Source: CAZZKE01 sp964655005 (GTDB lineage: Bacteria > Pseudomonadota > Alphaproteobacteria > Rhodospirillales > JABHCV01). Taken from it: DNA of 30,542 nucleotides. A program made the translations under genes and the position numbers. This document shows, piece by piece, positions 1-8,868 of the stretch (its first letter is position 1; the number at the start of each line of letters is the position of its first letter). Location: assembly GCA_964655005.1 (NCBI GenBank), contig CAZZKE010000036.1, positions 1 through 30,542 on the forward strand. Reading direction: 5' to 3'. Under the pieces are notes generated by a model that searched no databases, was not told where the DNA came from, and saw nothing but the letters and a program-made list of their open reading frames with translations.

Positions 1-28
1 TTTTCAAGGAAGAGACATTGTAAAGACC

Positions 29-1909
29 ATGAGCGATATCCTGAGAGTCGAAAACCTGGAAATCGAATTTACCACCCAGACCGGTACGGTACGTGTGGTC
101 GATGGTATTTCCTTCCGGGTTCCGGCCGGCAAGACGGTGGCTATCGTCGGTGAATCCGGGTCCGGTAAATCGGTAACATCGCAGGCAATCATGGGGATTT
201 TACCGCGCACCGCGAAAATAACCGGCGGGCGCATCATGTTCGATGATTCCCTGCGCCAGCAGGAATACGGAGAGACCGGCAAGATATACGACCTGACGGC
301 TGTCGACCCGGAAAGCCGGACCTATCAGGCGTTGCGGGGGAACCGCATATCGATTATTTTCCAGGAACCGATGACATCCCTGTCGCCGCTGCACACCATC
401 GGCGACCAGATCGGCGAAGCGCTTTGCATACACCATTCGGTCGGGCGAAAAGTCGTTCGCGAAAAGACCGTCCGGATGCTCGAGCTGACCGGATTTCCCG
501 ATCCCGAGACCGCCTACAATACTTATCCGTTCGAACTTTCCGGTGGCCTGCGGCAGCGGGCGATGATCGCCATGGCGCTTATTTGCGGCCCGTCATTGTT
601 GATAGCCGATGAACCCAGCACCGCGCTTGATGTCACCATCCAGGCGCAAATACTTAAATTAATCAAGGATTTGCAGGCCGAACTGGGAATGGCCGTTTTG
701 CTTATTACCCATGACCTGGGGGTCGTCGCCAATGTCGCCGATGAAGTCATCGTGGTCTTTCGCGGCAAGGTCATGGAAGCCGGAACCATCGACGACATAT
801 TCCGCCATCCGAAGCACCCCTACCTGAAGGGGCTGTTCAACACCATTCCCCATTTCGATATGAAGCCCGGCGAACGCCTGCAGCCGCTGCGAAAAATCAA
901 GACCCAGCTTGGCGATCTGACCGGTGATATGATCGCTTTCCATGAATCGGATTCCCGGCTGCCGCTGCTGGACGTAAAGTCCATTTCAAAAGATTTTACA
1001 ACCCGCAAGAGCAGCGGATTTTTCGGCTCTTCGGTAACCACGGTGAAGGCGGTCGACGATGTCTCCCTGCATATCCGGCGCGGCGAATGTCTGGGTCTGG
1101 TCGGTGAAAGCGGCAGCGGCAAGTCGACTCTAAGCAAGATCATCATGCGGGCCATCGAGCCCGATCAGGGCGAGGTTATTTTTAATGACCACGGCGAACA
1201 GGTCGATATTCTAAAACTGGGCGAGCGGCAACTGGAAAAGCTGCGCGGCAAGATCCAGTATGTCTTTCAGGACCCGTTCAGTTCCTTGAATCCGCGCATG
1301 ACGGTTTTCGATATACTCAATGAACCGCTGGAAATTCACCATATCGGCGACGCCGCCCTGCGCTCCGAAATGGTCGCCCAGTTAATGAAAATGGTCGGCC
1401 TTGATCCGCTGCATTGCAGCCGCTACCCGCACAGCTTTTCCGGTGGCCAGCGGCAGCGTATCGGCATCGCCAGGGCCCTGGCGCTGAAACCCGAACTGCT
1501 GATCTGCGATGAACCGGTATCGGCGCTTGATGTTTCGATTCAGGCCCAGGTCCTGAATCTGTTGAAGGACCTGCAAGAAAAGCTGGGCCTGACCTACCTG
1601 TTCATATCGCATAATCTGGCGGTGGTCGATTATGTCGCCGACCGGATCGCCGTAATGTGTGCCGGCAGACTGGTCGAAATCGCCCCCAGGGAAGCGCTGT
1701 TCGCCAACCCGGTTCACCCCTATACCAAAGCGCTGATTTCCGCCGTGCCCTATCCGGACCCGGACCGACCGCTGGATTTTACCGCGCTGATGGAAGGCAA
1801 GGCGTCGATTCCGGAAGCCTGGCCGGAACCGTTTTATTCTAGAGGCCGACGCGCCGGCCTGATAGAAGTTGGTGATGAACATCTGGTGCGGGCGCACGGG
1901 GAGCCCTGA
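29..1909 (+). CDS. ABC transporter ATP-binding protein, double-ATPase (oligopeptide/Yej type)
   Basis: A fused pair of ABC ATPases that powers import by the permeases encoded downstream; it acts at the cytoplasmic face of the inner membrane. The first half (about residues 1-265) shows Walker A GESGSGKSV, signature LSGGLRQR and Walker B LLIADEP. The second half (about 320-595) shows Walker A GESGSGKST, signature FSGGQRQR and Walker B LLICDEP. Each half ends with an oligopeptide-type C-terminal segment containing HPY (HPYLKGL, HPYTKAL), typical of Opp/Dpp ATPases. At 626 aa the length fits the YejF/GsiA-like duplicated class. It is first in a four-gene transporter operon; the window begins 28 nt upstream, so an earlier operon gene cannot be excluded. 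The ATG start is the first in frame. An AAGGAAGAG purine run upstream is rather distant from it. Confidence 0.95.
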   Translation: MSDILRVENLEIEFTTQTGTVRVVDGISFRVPAGKTVAIVGESGSGKSVTSQAIMGILPRTAKITGGRIMFDDSLRQQEYGETGKIYDLTAVDPESRTYQALRGNRISIIFQEPMTSLSPLHTIGDQIGEALCIHHSVGRKVVREKTVRMLELTGFPDPETAYNTYPFELSGGLRQRAMIAMALICGPSLLIADEPSTALDVTIQAQILKLIKDLQAELGMAVLLITHDLGVVANVADEVIVVFRGKVMEAGTIDDIFRHPKHPYLKGLFNTIPHFDMKPGERLQPLRKIKTQLGDLTGDMIAFHESDSRLPLLDVKSISKDFTTRKSSGFFGSSVTTVKAVDDVSLHIRRGECLGLVGESGSGKSTLSKIIMRAIEPDQGEVIFNDHGEQVDILKLGERQLEKLRGKIQYVFQDPFSSLNPRMTVFDILNEPLEIHHIGDAALRSEMVAQLMKMVGLDPLHCSRYPHSFSGGQRQRIGIARALALKPELLICDEPVSALDVSIQAQVLNLLKDLQEKLGLTYLFISHNLAVVDYVADRIAVMCAGRLVEIAPREALFANPVHPYTKALISAVPYPDPDRPLDFTALMEGKASIPEAWPEPFYSRGRRAGLIEVGDEHLVRAHGEP

Positions 1910-1946
1910 ACGCCGCCACCTTGGATAATTGGAGATTTTGAAAAAA

Positions 1947-3905
1947 ATGACGATTCGCCAATTCGAAAGCTATCCGGGAAATCTGTGCGCCGTTATCGGC
2001 CTGGTCGTTTTGGCGTATGCCGCAAGCGCCATCGGTTCCCCCGCCGGGGCCCTGGAAATGACCGAAACACCCTATTTCGCCAAGGCCGTTAAAGCGGGCG
2101 AATTGCCGCCGGTCGGCGAGCGAATTCCGCAAGAGCCAATCGTGTTCGATGGCGACGGTAAAAAATTGACGCTGGGCGTCCAGGGCGGCGATTTGCGAAT
2201 GCTTATGGGCCGGGTCAAGGATGTGCGCATGGCCGTCGTTTACGGCTACGCCCGGCTTGTCGGCTTCGATACCAGCTTCAATCTGAAGCCGGATATCGCC
2301 AAGTCCGTCGATGTCGAAGATGGCCGTATCTTCACTTTCCGCCTGCGCAAGGGGCACAAATGGTCCGACGGCAAGCCGTTTACCTCGGAAGACTTTCGCT
2401 ACTACTGGGAAGATATCGTCAACAACAAGGAATTGTCGCCGTCCGGACCGCCGCGGATACTGCTGGTCGATGGCGAGGCCCCGAAAGTGGAATTCATCGA
2501 CGAGACGACGATCCGCTATAGCTGGTCGAAACCCAACCCGTTTTTCCTGGCCGCCCTGGCCGGGGCCAGGCCGCTGTATATCTATCGCCCGGCCCACTAT
2601 CTGAAAAAGTACCACGCCAGATACGTCAAGGCCGATAAACTGGCGGCGATGGTCAAGGCCAGCGGGCAGCGGAACTGGGTGGCGCTGCACTTCAAGAAAG
2701 ATCACCAGTACAAGAACGAAAATATCAAAATGCCGACCCTGCAACCCTGGGTGAACACCACCAAGAAACCGTCGGAACGTTTCATCTTCAAGCGCAATCC
2801 GTATTTCCACCGGATCGATGGCAATGGACGGCAGTTGCCCTATATCGACCAACTGGTAATGACCATCGCCAACAACAAGCTGATCCCGGCCAAGACCGGC
2901 AGCGGCGAAACCGATTTGCAGGCCCGCTACCTGCAATTCAATAATTATACCTTCGTCAAACAGGGGGAAAAGCGCAACGGCTACACGGTCCGGCGGTGGC
3001 GGCCGGCCAAGGGCGCCAAAATCGCGCTGTTTCCCAATTTGACCATCAAGGACCCGGTCTGGCGCGCCCTGTTCCGCAAGGCCGATTTCCGGCGCGCCCT
3101 GTCGTTGGCGATCAACCGCGAAGATATCAACCAGACGGTCTATTTCGGTCTTGGCACCGAAAGCAACAATACGGTGCTGGCCGGCAGCCCGTTTTACAAG
3201 GAAGAATATCGGACCAAATGGGCCACTTATGACCTGGACGGGGCGGCCAAGCTGCTCGACGGGCTTGGCCTGAACAAGCGCGACGATCAGGGCGTGCGCC
3301 TGTTGGCCGATGGGCGACGGCTGGAAATCATCGTCGAAACGGCGGGCGAAGACAGCGAACAAACGGATATTCTGGAACTGATCAAGGATGACTGGCTGAA
3401 GATCGGCGTCAAGATGTTCGTCAAGCCGTTGCAGCGGGAAAACCTGCGTAACCGCATCTTCGCCGGGCAAACGCAGATGTCCGTGTGGTCGGGTCTGGAA
3501 AACGCCGTGCCGACCGCCGATTGGGCCCCCGACGAACTGGCCCCGACCAGCCAGCAACAACTGCAATGGTCCAGTTGGGGCAATTACTACGAAACCTCGG
3601 GCAAGGGCGGCGAGAAACCGGATATGGCGGTCGCCGACGAACTGCTGAAGCTTAACGACGACTGGCGCAATGCCGCGTCGAAGGAAAAACGCGGCGAAAT
3701 CTGGCGCAAGATGCTGGATATTCACGCCGACCGGATATTCTCGATAGGCATTATCGCCGGCGTGCCGCAGCCGGTGGTGGTCAGCAACCGCCTGCATAAT
3801 GTTCCGGTGCAAGGCATATACAACTGGAACCCCGGCGCCCACTTCGGCATATACCGACCCGATACATTCTGGTTCGAGGGCGGTTCCAACGGTAAGGACA
3901 AGTAA
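1947..3905 (+). CDS. ABC transporter extracellular solute-binding protein (family 5)
   Basis: Periplasmic solute-binding protein of the SBP_bac_5 (peptide/nickel) family that delivers ligand to the following permeases. It has an N-terminal hydrophobic export segment (about residues 12-35, ending near SPAGA). Family landmarks include FRLRKGHKWSDGKPFTSEDF, the region FKRNPYFHRID and a C-terminal INREDINQTVYFGLG segment. At about 652 aa it is longer than DppA/OppA and closer to the YejA-like class. The ATG at 1947 is preferred over the TTG at 1929 because GGAG (1931-1934) lies a usable distance upstream of it. Its TAA stop shares a base with the ATG of the next gene (TAATG), indicating translational coupling. 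The ligand is not deducible; peptide, peptide antibiotic or another complex solute are all possible. Confidence 0.9.
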   Translation: MTIRQFESYPGNLCAVIGLVVLAYAASAIGSPAGALEMTETPYFAKAVKAGELPPVGERIPQEPIVFDGDGKKLTLGVQGGDLRMLMGRVKDVRMAVVYGYARLVGFDTSFNLKPDIAKSVDVEDGRIFTFRLRKGHKWSDGKPFTSEDFRYYWEDIVNNKELSPSGPPRILLVDGEAPKVEFIDETTIRYSWSKPNPFFLAALAGARPLYIYRPAHYLKKYHARYVKADKLAAMVKASGQRNWVALHFKKDHQYKNENIKMPTLQPWVNTTKKPSERFIFKRNPYFHRIDGNGRQLPYIDQLVMTIANNKLIPAKTGSGETDLQARYLQFNNYTFVKQGEKRNGYTVRRWRPAKGAKIALFPNLTIKDPVWRALFRKADFRRALSLAINREDINQTVYFGLGTESNNTVLAGSPFYKEEYRTKWATYDLDGAAKLLDGLGLNKRDDQGVRLLADGRRLEIIVETAGEDSEQTDILELIKDDWLKIGVKMFVKPLQRENLRNRIFAGQTQMSVWSGLENAVPTADWAPDELAPTSQQQLQWSSWGNYYETSGKGGEKPDMAVADELLKLNDDWRNAASKEKRGEIWRKMLDIHADRIFSIGIIAGVPQPVVVSNRLHNVPVQGIYNWNPGAHFGIYRPDTFWFEGGSNGKDK

Positions 3906-4903
3906 TGTCATCCTACCTGCTGAAGCGGCTGGCGACCATGGTCGTGACGATGGCGGCGATCAGTGTCCTGGTATTCATCATTATCCAGTTGCCGCCGGGC
4001 GACTACCTGACATCCTATATTACCGAACTGGAAAGTCAGGGGGAACGGGTCAGCCCGGAAAAAATCGAATTCCTGAGGGTCCAGTACGGGCTCGACCGGT
4101 CGATGACCAACCAGTATTTTTTCTGGGTCAACGGCCTGATGCATGGCAATCTGGGCTATTCCTTCGAATATAACCTGCCGGTCAGGGAAGTCATCGGCGA
4201 ACGCATGTTCCTGTCCCTGGTGCTCAATTTCGTCTCGATTATTTTTATCTATGTGGTGTCATTTCCAATCGGCGTCTATTCGGCGACGCACCAGTACAGT
4301 TGGGGTGACCACGGGCTGTCGTTTCTGGGCTTTCTGGGTCTGGCGACGCCTAATTTCCTGCTGGCGCTGATCTTGCTGTACGTCGCCAATACGGTTTTCG
4401 GCACCTCTATCGGCGGCCTGATGGCCCCCCGCTACATGGATCAGGGCTGGAGCATGGACAAGGCCCTGAGCGTGCTCGAACACCTGTGGGTGCCGGTGGT
4501 CGTGATCGGCACTTCGGGCACGGCGGGGATGATCCGGCGGCTGCGCGCCAACCTGCTGGATGAATTGCAGAAACAATATGTCGTCACCGGTCGCGCCAAG
4601 GGTATGCGGCCCGGCCGGCTGCTGGTCAAATATCCGCTGCGCATGGCCCTGAACCCGTTCATCGCCGATATCGGCAATCTGCTGCCGCAGGTTATTTCCG
4701 GTTCCGTAATCGTCTCGACGGTAATGTCGCTGCCGACCACCGGGCCGATGCTGCTGTCGTCACTGCAAAGCCAGGACATGTATCTGGCCGGTTCGTTTTT
4801 GATGTTCATCGCCATGCTGACGGTGATCGGCATGTTTGTATCCGATGTCCTGCTGGCCTTCCTTGACCCGCGCATTCGTATGGGCGGGGGTAAAACCAGA
4901 TGA
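3905..4903 (+). CDS. ABC transporter permease, DppB/YejB type
   Basis: Inner-membrane permease subunit of the importer, 332 aa. It starts with a typical first transmembrane segment (LATMVVTMAAISVLVFIII) followed by PPGDY. A periplasmic loop, about five further hydrophobic segments and a late EAA-type loop with GRAKGM follow (LLVKYPLRMALNPF, about residues 230-255), the contact site for the ATPase. The arrangement matches DppB/OppB/YejB of binding-protein-dependent transporters. It overlaps the solute-binding gene by one base and the second permease gene by four bases (ATGA), so the subunits are probably made in equimolar amounts. Confidence 0.93.
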   Translation: MSSYLLKRLATMVVTMAAISVLVFIIIQLPPGDYLTSYITELESQGERVSPEKIEFLRVQYGLDRSMTNQYFFWVNGLMHGNLGYSFEYNLPVREVIGERMFLSLVLNFVSIIFIYVVSFPIGVYSATHQYSWGDHGLSFLGFLGLATPNFLLALILLYVANTVFGTSIGGLMAPRYMDQGWSMDKALSVLEHLWVPVVVIGTSGTAGMIRRLRANLLDELQKQYVVTGRAKGMRPGRLLVKYPLRMALNPFIADIGNLLPQVISGSVIVSTVMSLPTTGPMLLSSLQSQDMYLAGSFLMFIAMLTVIGMFVSDVLLAFLDPRIRMGGGKTR

Positions 4904-6054
4904 ACGAGAAGCTGCAACATTACGTCTGCCGGGAACCGTTTGACCCGGAAGCCATGGACGCCCCGTCGGCGGCCCTGGAACGGCTTTACATGGCATCGCA
5001 GTGGCAGATGATGTGGTGGCGGTTCGCCCGCCATAAACTGGCCATAGCGGCGGGAATCGTCCTGGCTGTCAGCTATCTGGCGGTATTGTTTGCCGGAATG
5101 ATCGCCCCCTATGACCTGAATGACCGTAATTCCAAGTATATCTTCGCGCCGCCGCAATCCCTGCACCTGTTCGACAACGGAAAATTCATCGGGCCATTCG
5201 TCTACGGTTACGAATTTAAATTGAATATGGACAATCTGGAACGGGAATATTCCGATGACCGCAGCAAGGTCATGCCGGTACGATTTTTCTGCTCGGGATC
5301 GTCATATGAATTCTGGGGCCTGTTCAAGGCCGATTTTCATATCATATGCCCGTCCAAAGACGGCACCCTGTTTCTGCTCGGCACCGACCGGCTGGGCCGT
5401 GACATGGCTTCCCGGTTGATCTATGGCGGACGGATATCCTTGAGCGTCGGCCTGATCGGCATCGCCATCAGCTTCATTCTGGGCATCGGCATTGGCGGCG
5501 TCGCGGGTTATTTCGGCGGCTGGGTGGATAATATTATCCAGCGGATAATCGAAATCCTCCGCTCGTTGCCGGAATTGCCCCTGTGGATGGCCCTGTCGGC
5601 GGCGTTGCCGGTAACCTGGTCGCCTATCCTGATTTATTTCGGCATTACCATTATCCTTGGCTTGCTTGACTGGCCGGGGCTGGCCCGCGCCGTGCGCTCG
5701 AAACTGCTGTCCCTGCGCGAGGAAGATTACTGCATGGCGGCCCGCCTGATGGGGGCCCGGCCCAAACGAATTATCGCCCGCCACCTGTTGCCTAATTTTA
5801 TGAGCCATCTGATCGCCTCGGCGACGCTGTCCATTCCGTCAATGATTTTGGGTGAAACGGCGCTCAGCTTCCTGGGCCTCGGCCTGCGACCGCCGGTGAC
5901 AAGCTGGGGCGTGCTGCTGGCCGAAGCGCAGAACATCGAAGCCGTCGCGTTATATCCCTGGTTGATGCTGCCGATGCTGCCGGTGGTAATCACCGTGCTC
6001 GCCTTCAACTTCCTGGGCGATGGCCTGCGTGACGCCGCCGACCCTTACGATTGA
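4900..6054 (+). CDS. ABC transporter permease, DppC/YejE type with periplasmic insertion
   Basis: Second permease of the importer, 384 aa, longer than the usual 280-310 aa DppC. After a first transmembrane segment (about residues 46-68) there is an extra non-membrane stretch of roughly 90 residues (about 71-158) before the canonical GTDRLGRDMASRLIYGGR motif and the remaining membrane segments. That insertion carries two cysteines (131 and 150) that could form a disulfide in the periplasm. The EAA loop (EEDYCMAARLMGARPKRII) and the terminal FNFLGDGLRDAADP motif are standard for the family. The long insertion resembles that of YejE-like and related alphaproteobacterial permeases (recollection, not searched). 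It is the last gene of the transporter operon; no obvious terminator follows before the kinase gene 56 nt downstream. Confidence 0.93.
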   Translation: MNEKLQHYVCREPFDPEAMDAPSAALERLYMASQWQMMWWRFARHKLAIAAGIVLAVSYLAVLFAGMIAPYDLNDRNSKYIFAPPQSLHLFDNGKFIGPFVYGYEFKLNMDNLEREYSDDRSKVMPVRFFCSGSSYEFWGLFKADFHIICPSKDGTLFLLGTDRLGRDMASRLIYGGRISLSVGLIGIAISFILGIGIGGVAGYFGGWVDNIIQRIIEILRSLPELPLWMALSAALPVTWSPILIYFGITIILGLLDWPGLARAVRSKLLSLREEDYCMAARLMGARPKRIIARHLLPNFMSHLIASATLSIPSMILGETALSFLGLGLRPPVTSWGVLLAEAQNIEAVALYPWLMLPMLPVVITVLAFNFLGDGLRDAADPYD

Positions 6055-6110
6055 CCGTTGCTTAGAAATATTCTAATTTCTACCATAGCGAATGATAATG
6101 AAAAGCGAAT

Positions 6111-8867
6111 ATGTCCACTGAGGCGCAAGACAAACTGATCGCCATGACGGCGGAGTTTTTGTCCAGGCTGACCGGCAAGATCCGGGAACTGGAAGAAGCC
6201 GCGGCCCCGATAGAGACAACTTCCGACAAAAACGCCCGCATCGAAGCCCTGAATGCGGTCCGGACATTGGCCCACAAACTGGCCGGGTCGGCGGGAACCT
6301 ACGGCTTCGGCAACCTGGGCCACACCGCGCGCAATCTTGAACTGGCATGTGAATCCCTGCTTGAAAACGCCGACGCCATGGCGCAGCGGGAACTGGCCGA
6401 TATTCATGATTTGCTGTCGCTGATGCGCGAACAGGCCGAATCGAGCATGAATTCGGCATTGAACCAACCGGTACAGATCGCCTGGGCCGTTAAAGAGACA
6501 GCCGGAAACGATACGAACCGGAAATCGAGAAACCTGATTCTGGTCGAAGACGATATCGAACAATCCCAAGTCCTGGAACAGCTCCTGAGCAATTTTGGAT
6601 TTACGGTGCGGGTTCTGGAACATCCAGCTGAATTAGGCCCGGCGATCCGGCAAAGCCGCCCCGACGCGGTAATCATGGACATCATCTTCCCCGATGACCG
6701 CGACGCCGGGCTGACCACGGTAACCAAATTGCGCCAGCAGGAAGCGCTCACCTGTCCGGTTGTATTTACTTCGGTACGGGAAGATTTTCAGGCCCGGCTG
6801 GAGGCCATCCGTGGCGGATCGGACGGATACATCGTTAAACCGGTCGACATCAACAGACTGGTAGAGACGGTCACCCGGCTGATTGAAGAACGCGAAAAAC
6901 CGCCATACCGGGTCCTGATAGTCGATGATGACGAACAATTGGCCGGGTTTTGCCGGGTCGTGCTGGAAGCGGCGGATATTGTTGTAAATATTGTCAATGA
7001 TCCGCTGACGGCTACCGAGGAAATGATCCGTTTCGGCCCCGATGTCATCGTGCTGGACATCGAAATGCCCGGCTGTAGCGGTTTCGAGTTGGCCTCGGTT
7101 ATCCGCCAGATGGGCGATGCATATTTGCAAATCCCGATCCTGTATCTAAGCGCCCATGATGATATTTCGAACCTGAAGCAGGCGGCGCACACCGGCAGCG
7201 AGGATTTCATCGCCAAACCGGTCGATCCCGACAGGCTGGTCAGTTCGATCACCGCCCGCTCGGAACGGTCGCGCATCCTCAGGGGCCTGTATCAGCGCCT
7301 GCGCTCTGGCGAGGAACGGTTCGGCTCGATCACCCGTTCGGCCAACGAAGCGGTCGTATCGGCCAATTCTCTCGGCCTGGTATTATCCTGGAATCCCAGC
7401 GCCGAGCGGATTTTCGGATACCGGAAGCAGGAAATCCTCGGCAAGCCGCTAACCATGCTGGTGCCGGGAAAATTCCGCCAGGCCCATCTTGAAGGATTCC
7501 AGCGGTTTTGTGCCGGCGGCAAGCCAAGAATTCTCGGCACGACCGTCGAATTATCCGGCCTGCGCAAGGACGGAATGGAATTTCCGCTGGATTTGTCCCT
7601 GTCGTCGTGGAAACTGGGCGGTCAGCTTTTTATCGCCGCCACCATGCGCGATATTACCGAACGCAAGGAAACCGAGGCGGCCTTGCAGCACGCCAAGGAA
7701 GAAGCCGACAAGGCCAACAGGGCAAAATCGGATTTTCTTTCCGCCATGAGCCATGAACTGCGCACCCCCCTGCACGCCATTTTGGGTTTCGGCCAACTGC
7801 TGCAATTCAATCCCAAGGAACCATTAACCAGGACCCAAAAATCCAGCGTCGATTTGATCATGAAGGGCGGTCGCCACCTTCTTGAATTGATAAATGACAT
7901 TCTCGATCTGGCCAAAATCGAATCCGGCAGGGTCGATTTCAGCTATGAAAGCATCGATATTTCAGCCGTCGCCGAGGAATGCCTGGAACTGGTCGCCGAC
8001 ATGGCGGAAAAGAAGGGTATCGAAATTATTATCGATAATCCGGATAGCGACAACACCTTTGTTTATACCGATTTCATCCGCATCAAACAGGTATTGCTCA
8101 ACCTGCTGTCCAACGCCATCAAGTACAATCGGGATAACGGCAAGGTAACTGTTCGCATGGAAGACAGCGCCGCCGGAATGCGGCGGGTTTCGGTCATCGA
8201 TACCGGCGCCGGCATAGCGGAATACCTGCTTGGCGATTTGTTCAAACCGTTCAGCCGGCTCGGCGCCGAAAGCACGGAAATAGAAGGCACCGGCATCGGC
8301 CTGGTGGTTTGCAAGAATTTGCTGGAATCCATGCAGGGCCGGATCGGCGTCGATAGCCGGGAAGGGATCGGCAGCACCTTCTGGTTTGAAATACCCGGTT
8401 CGGTCGGGTTGGACGATCAGGATGGCGTCCAGGCCTACGCCGGCATGGCTTCGGCGGACAGTGAACCGGCGTCAAGGGCCGCCGGAACGGGAACCTTCAA
8501 GGGCCTGATGCTGTATGTAGAAGATAATCCATCTAATTTACGGCTGATGGAAATGATCGCCTCGCGGATCGATGGACTGACCCTGATTTCCGCCCATACT
8601 GCGGAACTTGGCATCGAACTGGCCCGCGCCAAACGGCCGGATATTATATTTCTGGATATCAATCTGCCCGGCATGGACGGTTTCCAGGCCCTGAAAAAAC
8701 TTAAAAGTTACCAGGAAACCAGAGAAATTCCGGTGCTGGCGCTAAGCGCCGCGGCAACCCGGCGCGATATCGAAAAAGGCGTAGCCGCCGGATTTACCCG
8801 GTACATGACCAAGCCAATACAGGTCCGCGAGGTGATCGAGGTAATCAACGAACAACTGGAAAAATAA
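6111..8867 (+). CDS. Hybrid sensor histidine kinase, HPt-REC-REC-PAS-HisKA-HATPase-REC
   Basis: A 918-aa cytoplasmic multi-domain phosphorelay kinase with no transmembrane segment. In order: an HPt domain (motif AHKLAGSAGTYGF, phospho-acceptor His55); receiver 1 (about 141-257; VEDD, Asp190, Lys243 in VKPV); receiver 2 (about 266-382; VDDD, Asp316, AKPV); a PAS domain (about 400-515, ending in the usual MRDITERK); HisKA (AMSHELRTPLHA, His548); HATPase (N box around 661-671, DTGAGI, GTGIGL); and receiver 3 (about 797-915; VEDN, Asp849, TKPI). All phosphorylation residues are present, so it is probably active. The signal is unknown, and no dedicated output protein sits alongside. It follows the transporter by 56 nt and could be co-transcribed with it. 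Its stop lies 1 nt from the 3' end of the convergent sigma54 regulator. Confidence 0.93.
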   Translation: MSTEAQDKLIAMTAEFLSRLTGKIRELEEAAAPIETTSDKNARIEALNAVRTLAHKLAGSAGTYGFGNLGHTARNLELACESLLENADAMAQRELADIHDLLSLMREQAESSMNSALNQPVQIAWAVKETAGNDTNRKSRNLILVEDDIEQSQVLEQLLSNFGFTVRVLEHPAELGPAIRQSRPDAVIMDIIFPDDRDAGLTTVTKLRQQEALTCPVVFTSVREDFQARLEAIRGGSDGYIVKPVDINRLVETVTRLIEEREKPPYRVLIVDDDEQLAGFCRVVLEAADIVVNIVNDPLTATEEMIRFGPDVIVLDIEMPGCSGFELASVIRQMGDAYLQIPILYLSAHDDISNLKQAAHTGSEDFIAKPVDPDRLVSSITARSERSRILRGLYQRLRSGEERFGSITRSANEAVVSANSLGLVLSWNPSAERIFGYRKQEILGKPLTMLVPGKFRQAHLEGFQRFCAGGKPRILGTTVELSGLRKDGMEFPLDLSLSSWKLGGQLFIAATMRDITERKETEAALQHAKEEADKANRAKSDFLSAMSHELRTPLHAILGFGQLLQFNPKEPLTRTQKSSVDLIMKGGRHLLELINDILDLAKIESGRVDFSYESIDISAVAEECLELVADMAEKKGIEIIIDNPDSDNTFVYTDFIRIKQVLLNLLSNAIKYNRDNGKVTVRMEDSAAGMRRVSVIDTGAGIAEYLLGDLFKPFSRLGAESTEIEGTGIGLVVCKNLLESMQGRIGVDSREGIGSTFWFEIPGSVGLDDQDGVQAYAGMASADSEPASRAAGTGTFKGLMLYVEDNPSNLRLMEMIASRIDGLTLISAHTAELGIELARAKRPDIIFLDINLPGMDGFQALKKLKSYQETREIPVLALSAAATRRDIEKGVAAGFTRYMTKPIQVREVIEVINEQLEK

Positions 8868-8868
8868 G

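Noticed and set aside
1839..3911. A 690-codon open frame on the minus strand opposite the solute-binding protein
   Set aside because: It mirrors a clearly real family-5 binding protein in a high-GC genome and has no recognisable domain; a shadow frame.
6062..6076. TTAGAA-ATA-TTCTAA inverted repeat before the kinase gene as a terminator or operator
   Set aside because: The AT-only stem is too weak for a terminator, and the dyad matches no recognised operator; it may be chance in an AT-rich gap.
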